A stretch of 64,000 bases of DNA from JANYJZ01 sp964523395 (GTDB taxonomy: Bacteria; Bacteroidota; Ignavibacteria; UBA10030; SZUA-254): NCBI GenBank assembly GCA_964523395.1, contig CAZFXS010000002.1:124001-188000 (forward strand). The letters run 5' to 3'. Under the pieces are notes generated by a model. The model made no database searches. It was given only the letters and a program-made list of their open reading frames with translations, and was not told where the DNA came from. This document shows positions 44,694-53,113 of the stretch, in pieces (positions within the stretch are counted from its first letter, which is position 1; every line of letters starts with the position of its first letter). The position numbers and the translations under genes are program-made.

Positions 44694-45359
44694 CTACTTG
44701 AGCAGAAGCATTTTCTTTACCGCGGAATATTTCCCTGCGCTGATCCGGTAAAAATACATTCCGCTCGAAAATCTGCCCGCATCAAATTCAACCGATTGAT
44801 GTCCCGCTTCCTGCACACCGTCGACAAGTGTCGCCACTTCCTGTCCAAGCATATTGTATGCTTTGACCGTAACATAGCTGTTAACAGGCAGCTGATAACT
44901 AATAACCGTTGACGGATTAAACGGGTTGGGATAATTCTGAAACAACTCAAACCGTTTAGGAGCATCGATAATAATCTTGATTTCTTTTGTCCACCGCTCA
45001 CCTGTGGTAGCAGAGGCAACGGCGAACCGCAATGTTTGCTCTTTGCCGACAGGAACTGGAGGCGTCAGATCAAACTCAAACCGGACAACTGCTTCTTCCA
45101 CTTTTGCGTTGTACCTGATTGTCTCCGATTCGGATACGTATGTAAGCCACTCCGGCGTTTCAACGGCTGAAACGACAAACTCCGCTGTTTTTTTTATCCC
45201 TTTGTTCATCACTACGAGTTCGATACTGTTTTTCTTGGACCCAAACGGTACATGGGAAACTTGTATACTACGAGATTGCGTTATTATTTGACCTTCAAGT
45301 GCGCAGGCAGTTAAGATGATACACAGTTGTATCCCTGTAAAAATTCTGATGAAGTTCAT
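44694..45359 (-). CDS. Small secreted protein with a type IX secretion C-terminal sorting domain
   Basis: A 221-residue protein. The ATG at 45359 follows AAGGAG by six bases, so the longer frame is not used. A signal peptide (FIRIFTGIQLCIILTAC) is followed by an immunoglobulin-like beta domain (about 30-135). The last 80 residues are a type IX (Por) sorting domain: FELFQNYPNPFNPSTVISYQLP-like motif (here QNYPNPFNPSTVISYQ), YNMLGQEVATLVDG, and SGMYFYRISAG before KKMLLLK. Such domains are recognised by the outer-membrane machinery and may be removed or attached to lipid. It starts 10 bp after the large Fn3 gene, which lacks a sorting domain, so the two products may act together. Confidence 0.9.
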   Translation of the reverse strand: MNFIRIFTGIQLCIILTACALEGQIITQSRSIQVSHVPFGSKKNSIELVVMNKGIKKTAEFVVSAVETPEWLTYVSESETIRYNAKVEEAVVRFEFDLTPPVPVGKEQTLRFAVASATTGERWTKEIKIIIDAPKRFELFQNYPNPFNPSTVISYQLPVNSYVTVKAYNMLGQEVATLVDGVQEAGHQSVEFDAGRFSSGMYFYRISAGKYSAVKKMLLLK

Positions 45360-45369
45360 TGTTTTCTCC

Positions 45370-48117
45370 TTAGTCCGGGTTGCAGGGTACGCTTGCCGAG
45401 GCTTCAATAATAATAACTCCTGACGAAGAATCGTTAATGGTCCTGCTTCCTTTGCCTGTCATCGGTATCCGGTTTTGTCCTTTTCCGGGAACAACAAGCC
45501 AATACCTGATTTTGTTCTGATCATTGATGTCCCACTCAAGAGTTACCGGGAACTCCGCATCTCTGACTTTAATCGGTATTCTCGCCGTCGGCTGATTCGG
45601 CTGAAGCCCTTCGACAAACTTGTCCGACTGGAATCTCACCGAGAACATTCCGGGCGGCGGTTCAGGCGGCATCGAGAGATCGGAAACATCCAGCGCAAGC
45701 GCGCGCTTCCGGTTATGCGCATAAAGTTTCTGGCTGTTCCCGCGAGAGTCCTTGACGGTAAACTGATCCATGGACTGGACCGAACTGTATGTTCCACAGG
45801 AACTGCCGCCGCTCTCGGTTGTAAAGCGCCATGACGCCGACCATGCGCTGGTACCGGCGCTGTTGGATGCATTCACACGCCAATAATATGTCGTGTTGTT
45901 GGCAAGCGTTGCCAGAACTTTTGCCGTAATTGTTATCCCGCTATAGTCCTGCGTAACGGTCGAAAACGAAGAAGATGTCGACACCTGCACACGGTAGCTT
46001 GTGGCTGTGCTCGCGGTATTCCATGAGACCACGGGAGAAACTGAAACTCCGGTGGCAAAATTTGCCGGTGATTGAAGCGTTGGCGCGGGGGGTGCGCTGG
46101 GCGGAAGTAGTGTGGTGAATCTCCACCGGTCAGACCAGTAACTTGTGCCGCTGGCATTGGTGGCATTGACGCGCCAGTAGTAATTGGTGTTGTATGATAA
46201 CGGGCCAACCTGCCGCGAGGTTGATGTAAGTCCGGATTGGTTAAAGACCAGCCCGGCAAACAAGGTGTCTGTCGCTACCTGCAACTGGTATGTGGAGGCA
46301 CCGCTTGCAGGATACCATGACAATGTTACCGTGACTGCAATGTTTGTCGCGGCATTCGCCGGCGATTGAAGCACGGGAGTTGACGGTGAACCGGGCGGCG
46401 GGGGCGGTTGTTCAGTGCCTGTTCCTCCACCCGCATAGTTTCCACCGAGCAACAACGACCCGCGCTCTGCGACATTAACCCAATAGCCCCTTCCCGATTT
46501 TAATGTATCCGCAATAAAATAACCGATGCCTTTTTGATAACCAAAATAGCTCGAAAGTATCGTCACTCCCTGCGGCTGGACTTTGTTTTTGGCAATATCC
46601 TGCGAGAGCGACCCGATCAAATTCCAGCCGGTATCCACCGCAACACTTGTCGCCGTAGTTTTTAAACCATAAAACGAAGCCGTATCTGCTACGGTATATT
46701 TGAGCCAGTACCCGATGCCGTTGGCAAGCGTATCTTTGGGGACATATCCTACACCCCGTTTAAACATGGACGCCGCCGATGTTGACCGCGGGAATACCGT
46801 GGGCTTATAAAAATAGGCAACATCCACCGGCACGCTCACCATGCTGTAGTCTGCGGGCATGGAGACTTTGAGCGACGTGAGATTGGGAAGCCGGTCGAGC
46901 ACATATTGCGACTCATAAAAAAGAAACTTCCATCCTTCCCGTGTAACGGTGCGCGCATCGCCGTCGAGCGAGTCGGCATATTCCTCGTTGACTTTCTTCT
47001 GGAAGATAAGCAGTTGCCGCGCACAGTTAGCAGAATCTCCGGCGACCAAAAACGACCGCGCTGATGTAAGGTGTGTTTCAAGCTCGTTGACAAACGTAGA
47101 GTTCGCAACCCAGCCATAGGATGAAACCTGGTGTTTGTGGCTGATGAGTGTATCCAATAATTCAATAACCGGTTTACTTAGGGAAGGTACAGCCGGAACA
47201 AAATGATAAACAAATCTGAGAAGTTCATATCGGGAGTTTGTCAACTCTACCAAAGTACGATCGTACGCAAACTTAATATAGAAAGGCTCAAGATAACGTA
47301 ATGAACTGTTTTTATACAACACTCCGCCAGCATGAGGATAATAATTATACCTAAGGCTCTCGTTTGATTCTAAAGGAACTGCCCACATCGTTCGCTCTGG
47401 CTGGCCATTAGGATCTAAAGTTTGTAAGTTATAAAAATAGTCATAGCGACTATTTCCAAATGAGGTTCTAAACAATTCATCCAAAAGTTGCACCGTGTAT
47501 GGTTTATCAAATGATGCCAATGCATTGATACCGTGGGCGTATTCAAGTAAGTTGGAATGCGATCTAATATAACTTTCAAGCGTTGATCTTACTACAGACG
47601 AGTATTGTGAGCTTCGCCCATACAACCCTAAAATTTCAATTGCATCATCTTGAACATCATCGGCTCTATTGTAAACAGACATCACATAGTTATAGTAATT
47701 ATAGTGTCCGGCATAAGCAAGTGACTGGATCGCATCAAGTCGCATGGGTTCCCCAATTTCAATATTTTGTGCCAGTGAATCCATACCTGTAATAGCGCCC
47801 TGTTCCCCCAAAAAGCCGCGTATAAGTTGGTAACGGTAATATGCAAACATACCGATAGGAAATGGATCCTCATAAGCCCATACCCGCAAGTTATCCAACA
47901 AAAAATTCTTTTCTGCTTGTGTGTGATAATATGCAAGCAAGTAAGCCGCACCAAAAGATCTTCGGCTTAATAGAGCTTGCTTTAAATAAGGTGCATCTGT
48001 ATGATTTCCAACATCTGCATACATTGAAGCATTAAGTTTGATCGGCCATAGCTGCTGTCCAATCAGGGTGTTAATACATACCAACAAGCAAAACATTGCA
48101 AATGTAATTCGCTTCAT
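45370..48117 (-). CDS. Large exported protein with two fibronectin type III domains
   Basis: A 915-residue protein with a signal peptide (residues 1-20) and GGAG five bases before the ATG at 48117; the ATG five codons earlier is not needed. Residues 25-420 are helical and tyrosine-rich and match no family I know, although their short repeated helices recall HEAT-type repeats. A region near 425-570 contains repeated YKPTVFP/GYWLKYT/GYWVNV segments, then a proline-rich linker. Two fibronectin type III domains lie near 585-680 and 685-780. The C-terminal 130 residues (ending CNPD) have no sorting signature. Expression is probably coupled to the HEXXH gene upstream (26-bp gap) and the small sorting-domain gene downstream (10 bp). 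Confidence 0.82.
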   Translation of the reverse strand: MKRITFAMFCLLVCINTLIGQQLWPIKLNASMYADVGNHTDAPYLKQALLSRRSFGAAYLLAYYHTQAEKNFLLDNLRVWAYEDPFPIGMFAYYRYQLIRGFLGEQGAITGMDSLAQNIEIGEPMRLDAIQSLAYAGHYNYYNYVMSVYNRADDVQDDAIEILGLYGRSSQYSSVVRSTLESYIRSHSNLLEYAHGINALASFDKPYTVQLLDELFRTSFGNSRYDYFYNLQTLDPNGQPERTMWAVPLESNESLRYNYYPHAGGVLYKNSSLRYLEPFYIKFAYDRTLVELTNSRYELLRFVYHFVPAVPSLSKPVIELLDTLISHKHQVSSYGWVANSTFVNELETHLTSARSFLVAGDSANCARQLLIFQKKVNEEYADSLDGDARTVTREGWKFLFYESQYVLDRLPNLTSLKVSMPADYSMVSVPVDVAYFYKPTVFPRSTSAASMFKRGVGYVPKDTLANGIGYWLKYTVADTASFYGLKTTATSVAVDTGWNLIGSLSQDIAKNKVQPQGVTILSSYFGYQKGIGYFIADTLKSGRGYWVNVAERGSLLLGGNYAGGGTGTEQPPPPPGSPSTPVLQSPANAATNIAVTVTLSWYPASGASTYQLQVATDTLFAGLVFNQSGLTSTSRQVGPLSYNTNYYWRVNATNASGTSYWSDRWRFTTLLPPSAPPAPTLQSPANFATGVSVSPVVSWNTASTATSYRVQVSTSSSFSTVTQDYSGITITAKVLATLANNTTYYWRVNASNSAGTSAWSASWRFTTESGGSSCGTYSSVQSMDQFTVKDSRGNSQKLYAHNRKRALALDVSDLSMPPEPPPGMFSVRFQSDKFVEGLQPNQPTARIPIKVRDAEFPVTLEWDINDQNKIRYWLVVPGKGQNRIPMTGKGSRTINDSSSGVIIIEASASVPCNPD

Positions 48118-48143
48118 AATTTCTCCATACATATGAATCCCAC

Positions 48144-49382
48144 TTATTCTGTACCCTTACAACCTTCTTTATGTTCATCCCACCAAGGTTGATTTATTGC
48201 CCATGCTTTAATTCTATCTCTAATGGTTTCAAAAAATGGCTTAGCAGCCCTATCAGCATTAGTGTTATCAATTATATCGTCAACGGTATTTACATATGTT
48301 CCTTCTAAAAGTCGATCAATTAGAGGGGTTTTTTGATTAATTGCATCATTAGCACAAATCGCTTCAGAAACAGATACCTGCAATGTCTTTAATGCTGGAA
48401 ATCCTAACTTGTTAAATTTCCTCTTCATTAATTCCACATAGTCCTTACGATGTTGCTGCTCATGTAACACAACCGCTGGAAGAGAGTAAATATTGAACCC
48501 AGGATCAACATTGTTTGGATTATGAGTACCATTAATAAAAAATTCAAGTTTACTCATCACTTGCGCATATGCAGTACAATTATTGATAACATTAAGCTCA
48601 TTATTTGAGTTAGTGCCATCACCTATATCTATCAAACCTAGGCGAGGACAAGTCGATTCAAATATTGGAATTCTGATATTATCAACCGAGAATTTCCAGA
48701 CAAGATTACCATCAATCGTTGTACGACAGGCTTTAATAACTCTATCTGAAACAGGTTTATAATATGGTGGCACATTTGGTAAACCATTTGGTGGAATTGA
48801 GGGAAATACAAAGGTCTTGCCTACATCAACAGCGTTTGGCTCATCTGGTGGATCAAAATCGCAACCATGAACTGTCACCGTCCGAGGTATACCTTGAGCA
48901 TCAATCCATGAAAAGTTTTCGCCTTCAGATAAAAATTCAAAATTGTTATCACTTAACGTTTGTGGTTGCAAATCTTGTGGGTCGCAATTTACATTAACGG
49001 TGACCGTGACCGAAGCGTTGTAGTGACCGATACTTTGGGTAGTCACACCATCAACTGTAACACTAATAGATTCATAATACTCATTTTGAAATGCTCCACA
49101 ATAAGGGTGAGAACTGACTGAAAAGGTATAATTTCCCGGGTCACGGGCTATTACTGTCATTTCTGCTTTACCTCCAGGTGCACCCCCCGCACATGGAGTT
49201 CCTATACACCCAGGAGTACCTGGACCAGAATCTTGTGTAAAGCCACATGGACCATCAACCTTAAACGACGCCGCGCAACCATTTGAATTATATGTAAAGA
49301 CTGCATAAAGAGTTTTAGCACCTGATGATTGGATTTCTCGTCCGGTACCGAACGAAATCACCATCGTATCCCGGATACTCAC
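48144..49382 (-). CDS. Secreted zinc-metalloprotease-like protein, signal peptide out of frame
   Basis: 412 residues counted from a GTG at 49382. The protein is Cys-rich, has beta-sandwich-like segments and contains HEQQH (H307, E308, H311) in VVLHEQQHRKDYVELM, a HEXXH-type zinc-peptidase motif. No export signal is in frame with any start. In the same frame upstream, however, the segment VGAFFISILCSHYLGAQ reads as a signal-peptide core. An ATG at 49476 would join it if the tract of nine G (49452-49460) had eight. The gene is therefore either switched off by a length change of the tract or misassembled. Substrate and active-site third ligand unknown. It starts a three-gene surface operon. Confidence 0.78.
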   Translation of the reverse strand: MSIRDTMVISFGTGREIQSSGAKTLYAVFTYNSNGCAASFKVDGPCGFTQDSGPGTPGCIGTPCAGGAPGGKAEMTVIARDPGNYTFSVSSHPYCGAFQNEYYESISVTVDGVTTQSIGHYNASVTVTVNVNCDPQDLQPQTLSDNNFEFLSEGENFSWIDAQGIPRTVTVHGCDFDPPDEPNAVDVGKTFVFPSIPPNGLPNVPPYYKPVSDRVIKACRTTIDGNLVWKFSVDNIRIPIFESTCPRLGLIDIGDGTNSNNELNVINNCTAYAQVMSKLEFFINGTHNPNNVDPGFNIYSLPAVVLHEQQHRKDYVELMKRKFNKLGFPALKTLQVSVSEAICANDAINQKTPLIDRLLEGTYVNTVDDIIDNTNADRAAKPFFETIRDRIKAWAINQPWWDEHKEGCKGTE

Positions 49383-49451
49383 CTGCGCGCCGAGATAGTG
49401 TGAACAGAGAATGGAAATGAAGAACGCTCCGACAATCCGCCGGATGCTACA

Positions 49452-49460
49452 GGGGGGGGG
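49452..49460. repeat. Homopolymeric G9 tract interrupting the start of the HEXXH gene
   Basis: Nine G on the plus strand (nine C in the gene's sense). As written, the ATG at 49476 runs into a TAG within ten codons, while the downstream frame contains a signal peptide without a start codon. With eight C the ATG joins the signal peptide and the 412-residue frame. Such tracts in surface-protein genes are often phase-variable by slipped-strand mispairing, but they are also frequent sites of sequencing error. Confidence 0.75.
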
Positions 49461-49669
49461 TACAACAGGTTTTCATGTGCGGCTTCCCAATAAATTTTTG
49501 TTCAGAACTCCCAACAGACATTACAATGAAGATAACGTATCCTCATCCGAACGTCAAGTGCCCGTCACAGTAATCCAAATAATTTTTCCTGCATTCGTCG
49601 CATGCAACAGATTCGCCGAAAATTTTTTATACATTTCAGGTCTGATTATGTGGTTCAGTGCGACTGGTT

Positions 49670-49694
49670 CGGTCGGATGTTTAACATCCGACCG
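49670..49694. repeat. REP-like palindrome, copy B
   Basis: CGGTCGGATGTT, one T, then AACATCCGACCG: a perfect palindrome around one central base. It is 13 bp from the stop codon of the BNR-repeat sorting-domain gene, the same position relative to a sorting-domain gene as copy A at 44649-44672. On the minus strand no U-tract follows, so it is not a classical terminator. Confidence 0.78.
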
Positions 49695-49707
49695 TTCTAC
49701 GCCGCTG

Positions 49708-52356
49708 CTACTTGAGCAACACCATCTTCTTTGTTTCCGAAAATCCGCGCGATGCCGCTCCTTCACCGCTTCTGTTTTCTCCAACCAGCGTATAGAAATA
49801 TACCCCCGACGCTAATCCCGAAGCATCAAACGTCGAAGAATATGTACCGGCGGATAATTCTTCGTTCACAAGCGTTGAGACTTCTTGTCCCAGTGAATTG
49901 TACACTCTGAGTGTAACAAAACTGCGTACCGGCAACTGATAACGGATAACGGTTAACGGGTTAAACGGGTTCGGATAATTCTGCTGTAACACAAACTCCT
50001 TCGGAACTTCACCGGGAATCTCCGCAACATCTGTGGTTGCGGTGGATTTGAACATGCCTCTGCCGTGTGTTGCGGCAAAGAGAAAGCCGTCAGCGCGAAG
50101 ATCCAGGTCAGCGACGGAAACATTCGCAAGCCCGGTATTTTGCTGAAGCCAGTTTGTACCGCCGTTGAACGTTTCAAAAACTCCGATATCGGTTCCGATG
50201 ATAATATGGTTTTGATTTGTCCGATCGAGCGCGATTGCATTCACCGGGATATCGGGAAGGTCGCCGCTGACATTCGTCCAACTTGTTCCGCGGTTTGTCG
50301 TCCTGAAAATATGCCCGGGTGAACCGGGGGTATTTGCATCGTATCCGGAATATGCACCGTATGCCCTGTTAGCATCTGCCGGATCGATCTCGATTGCTGT
50401 GACATACCTGTTCGGCAACGGCGCTTTTGTTAAATCTGTCCAGCTCGTGCCTGTGTTGGTTGTTACCTGGATTTTTGCCGTCGCAGCCATATTATCAAAT
50501 CCTGACGTCCCCGCATAAATAACACTGCCATTGGAGTTGGCAATCGCAAGAGCAGAAATGCATGAGCCCGACTGGCCAACGCTTCCGGCACCGCTTCCCG
50601 TAAGATCCGTACTGATAGCCGTCCATGTTGTACCACCGTTTGCAGTCCGGAACACTCTATACGTGCCAGCTACAAGAACCGTAGGGTTACTTGGCGACAT
50701 TGCAATGGGCGCGATGAACAGACACCGGTCGGATGTGCCGTCGCCCTGACCTCCGCCCGACGTTGGAATTCCGTTCATCGAACGCGACCAGGTTGCACCC
50801 GCATCCGTTGATTTCTGTATGCTGAGAAAAACATATTCGGTATAGATTGTTGTAGGTGTATTGAAATCAACTTCTGTGGCACCGCCGTCACCGGTAAAGA
50901 CCGTCTGCCAAACAGATGAACCTGTGGTTTTTAATGTTCCGTTGTCCTGTGTCCCGCCGTAGTAAATTTCCTGTGTCGGATGAACGGCACCATAATAGAA
51001 TTGAGTAACAGAGAGTCCGTTGTTAATCGAAATGAATGAAGACCCGCCGTTCGTGGTTTTATACATGCCACCGTCATTGCCAAAGTACATCGTTTGAGGA
51101 TCGTTAGGATCAAACGCAATGGCGTGCTGATCGACATGGATATACGGGACGACATTCGGAGGATAACCATCGGTCATCTGGCTCCATGCAATACCTCCGG
51201 AAATCGTTCTGAACACATTGATTCCGCCGACATATGCCACATTTTCGTTCGTGGGATTTACGGCGATAACATTGTTATACCAGCCCTGGCTGCCGAGAAC
51301 CGAGGTGCCGAGCGAACCGTCAAACGGCGTTGTTACCGCCGACCAGGTCGAACCTCCGTTTGTGGATTTTTGGACACTATGCACATCAAACGAGATTGTA
51401 TCCGTAAGAACGGCATACAACACCTGAGGATTGCTTTTCGATATAGCGAGACTGATCCGGTAAAAGCCCGCAGTGGGGAATCCTCCCGCTAACTTCGTAA
51501 ACGAGCCGCCGCCATTCGTTGTTTTGTAGATTCCATCGCGGCTGAAGTTTCCGAATGCCACATAAAAGGTTCTCGGATTTACAGGATCGGCAACAATCTG
51601 GGTTCCGCGGTAGGTATTATCGCCGCGCTTAATAAATCCCCAGTTTGTGCCGCCGTTCGTTGTTCTGAACAGTCCTGAATTGGTAGCCGCATAAACAATA
51701 TTTGCGCTGTCCGGACGAACATACAAATCATTGATGTAGTAAGGAAACCCCTGCGCACTGCCGGTAAAATTCGCCTGCGTTGACCATGTTGCTCCGCCGT
51801 CGGTTGTTTTGATAACTCCGATTCCGCGCAGGGCATCGACATTAAAATATCCTTCCCCCGTTCCAGCATAAAGAACATTCTTGTTTGTCGGGTCAACTGC
51901 AATTGCGCCGATGACGAGGTTTGGCGCAAAATCTCCGAGCGGCGTCCATGACGTGCCCCCATTCGATGTTTTCCAGATTCCTCCGCTCGCGGCTCCGGCA
52001 TATACAGTCCCGGATAGCGTCGGATGCACAGCAATTGACCGTATCCGTCCGCCGATATTATCCGGTCCCAGCGGAGCCCAGGCAACTGCTGCAGAAGAAG
52101 CGGTTTTCCGGAAATTATTTTTCTGAATGTGGTTGAGAGCTTTTTCCCTCCAGTCGGGGGGAATTGCTCCTGTGGGAAACGCTCGCTGATCATTGTACCA
52201 CTGCATCGCCGCCGCGGCATGCGTTGCTTCTATTATTTCACCACGATCGAATTTTTCAGAGGACATCCGGCCTTTCGGCGATTGTTCTAAAAGAAGAAGA
52301 ATAAATGAAAGAGAGAATACACCAATTGATCCTGCTATCATCAGACTGCGTTTCAT
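49708..52356 (-). CDS. BNR/sortilin-like beta-propeller protein with a type IX sorting domain
   Basis: An 882-residue exported protein. An N-terminal hydrophobic segment (SLMIAGSIGVFSLSFILLL) is followed by a chain of propeller blades, each with the pattern DPxNxxxxYAG...GIWKT(S/T)NGGTxW typical of BNR/VPS10-like repeats. The last 80 residues are a type IX sorting domain (QQNYPNPFNPLTVIRYQLP, YNSLGQEVSTLVNEEL, SGVYFYTL, KKMVLLK). AAGGAA precedes the ATG at 52356, so a TTG one codon earlier is not used. Related proteins include glycosidase-like and photosystem-stability-factor-like propellers, but catalytic residues are not identifiable here. It is followed by palindrome copy B. Confidence 0.9.
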   Translation of the reverse strand: MKRSLMIAGSIGVFSLSFILLLLEQSPKGRMSSEKFDRGEIIEATHAAAAMQWYNDQRAFPTGAIPPDWREKALNHIQKNNFRKTASSAAVAWAPLGPDNIGGRIRSIAVHPTLSGTVYAGAASGGIWKTSNGGTSWTPLGDFAPNLVIGAIAVDPTNKNVLYAGTGEGYFNVDALRGIGVIKTTDGGATWSTQANFTGSAQGFPYYINDLYVRPDSANIVYAATNSGLFRTTNGGTNWGFIKRGDNTYRGTQIVADPVNPRTFYVAFGNFSRDGIYKTTNGGGSFTKLAGGFPTAGFYRISLAISKSNPQVLYAVLTDTISFDVHSVQKSTNGGSTWSAVTTPFDGSLGTSVLGSQGWYNNVIAVNPTNENVAYVGGINVFRTISGGIAWSQMTDGYPPNVVPYIHVDQHAIAFDPNDPQTMYFGNDGGMYKTTNGGSSFISINNGLSVTQFYYGAVHPTQEIYYGGTQDNGTLKTTGSSVWQTVFTGDGGATEVDFNTPTTIYTEYVFLSIQKSTDAGATWSRSMNGIPTSGGGQGDGTSDRCLFIAPIAMSPSNPTVLVAGTYRVFRTANGGTTWTAISTDLTGSGAGSVGQSGSCISALAIANSNGSVIYAGTSGFDNMAATAKIQVTTNTGTSWTDLTKAPLPNRYVTAIEIDPADANRAYGAYSGYDANTPGSPGHIFRTTNRGTSWTNVSGDLPDIPVNAIALDRTNQNHIIIGTDIGVFETFNGGTNWLQQNTGLANVSVADLDLRADGFLFAATHGRGMFKSTATTDVAEIPGEVPKEFVLQQNYPNPFNPLTVIRYQLPVRSFVTLRVYNSLGQEVSTLVNEELSAGTYSSTFDASGLASGVYFYTLVGENRSGEGAASRGFSETKKMVLLK

Positions 52357-52377
52357 CAAATTTCCTTTATGAAATAT

Positions 52378-52827
52378 CTATTTATTGACATCAACAAGCA
52401 TCCACTTTCCTTCACGAGAAAATGTAACGATTCCTTTCAGGCGGGCCCCTGATTTCGCGGACCGCAATGACAAAAGATTTTTATTACGCTGGTTATCGGT
52501 ATCCGGCACAGTACCTGAAGAATGTGAAAATAACGGAATGGCGCGGATGTGCTGACCCTGTTCTGCAATGCTCTCGGAACCCCCTGCCGGCGCTACTGAT
52601 ACCAGCCGCATATCGACCTCGAACAGGACATCATCAATAATCACTATCGAATCAATAACGGCTTCAACCGAAGAAAGGTTTGATTTAATATAGGCCGGAG
52701 AGCCAGTATTATCTTGCCGCTGGTTTATTGTACCGGATTCCTCGCCTTTAAATGTACAACAACTGCCGCACCCGGCCCAGCTTATCAACGATGCAACAAT
52801 GCTAAAATAAATGATAGATATTTTCAT
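52378..52827 (-). CDS. Lipoprotein of unknown function
   Basis: A 149-residue protein starting at the ATG at 52827, which gives a short lipoprotein signal peptide with the lipobox SWAGC (Cys at residue 20). The longer open frame upstream of it lacks a signal sequence and is probably not translated. The mature part contains a segment SVEAVIDSIVIIDDVLFEVDMRLVSVAPAG and a C-terminal LKGIVTFSREGKWMLVDVNK strand pair. No family recognised. It is 21 bp upstream of the BNR-propeller gene and may be co-transcribed with it. Confidence 0.7.
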   Translation of the reverse strand: MKISIIYFSIVASLISWAGCGSCCTFKGEESGTINQRQDNTGSPAYIKSNLSSVEAVIDSIVIIDDVLFEVDMRLVSVAPAGGSESIAEQGQHIRAIPLFSHSSGTVPDTDNQRNKNLLSLRSAKSGARLKGIVTFSREGKWMLVDVNK

Positions 52828-53113
52828 ATTCACAACATTAATATGCAGAGTATTTGGAAAAGAATCAACGGTTAATTGAGAACCGTGATCTCCTCCACTG
52901 TTTGCACAACTCACAAATAAACCCTATCTTTCTTCTGAATTTTATGCACATTGTTTCCTTTTTCACCACAGGAAACAGATTAGGAATTCAGGATTCACTC
53001 CCCTTTTGAGATTACACTATCCGAAAACTTATGGCGTAAAGCGCCATCACGCGGATTCTGTGGCTCAGAAACAGGATCAGGCCATACAATCATCATTTTA
53101 ATCAACTGTCACA

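Noticed and set aside
49411..49815. A plus-strand frame of 134 codons across the gap between the HEXXH and BNR genes
   Set aside because: It covers the G tract and the palindrome, overlaps the end of the BNR gene, and has no recognisable protein features.
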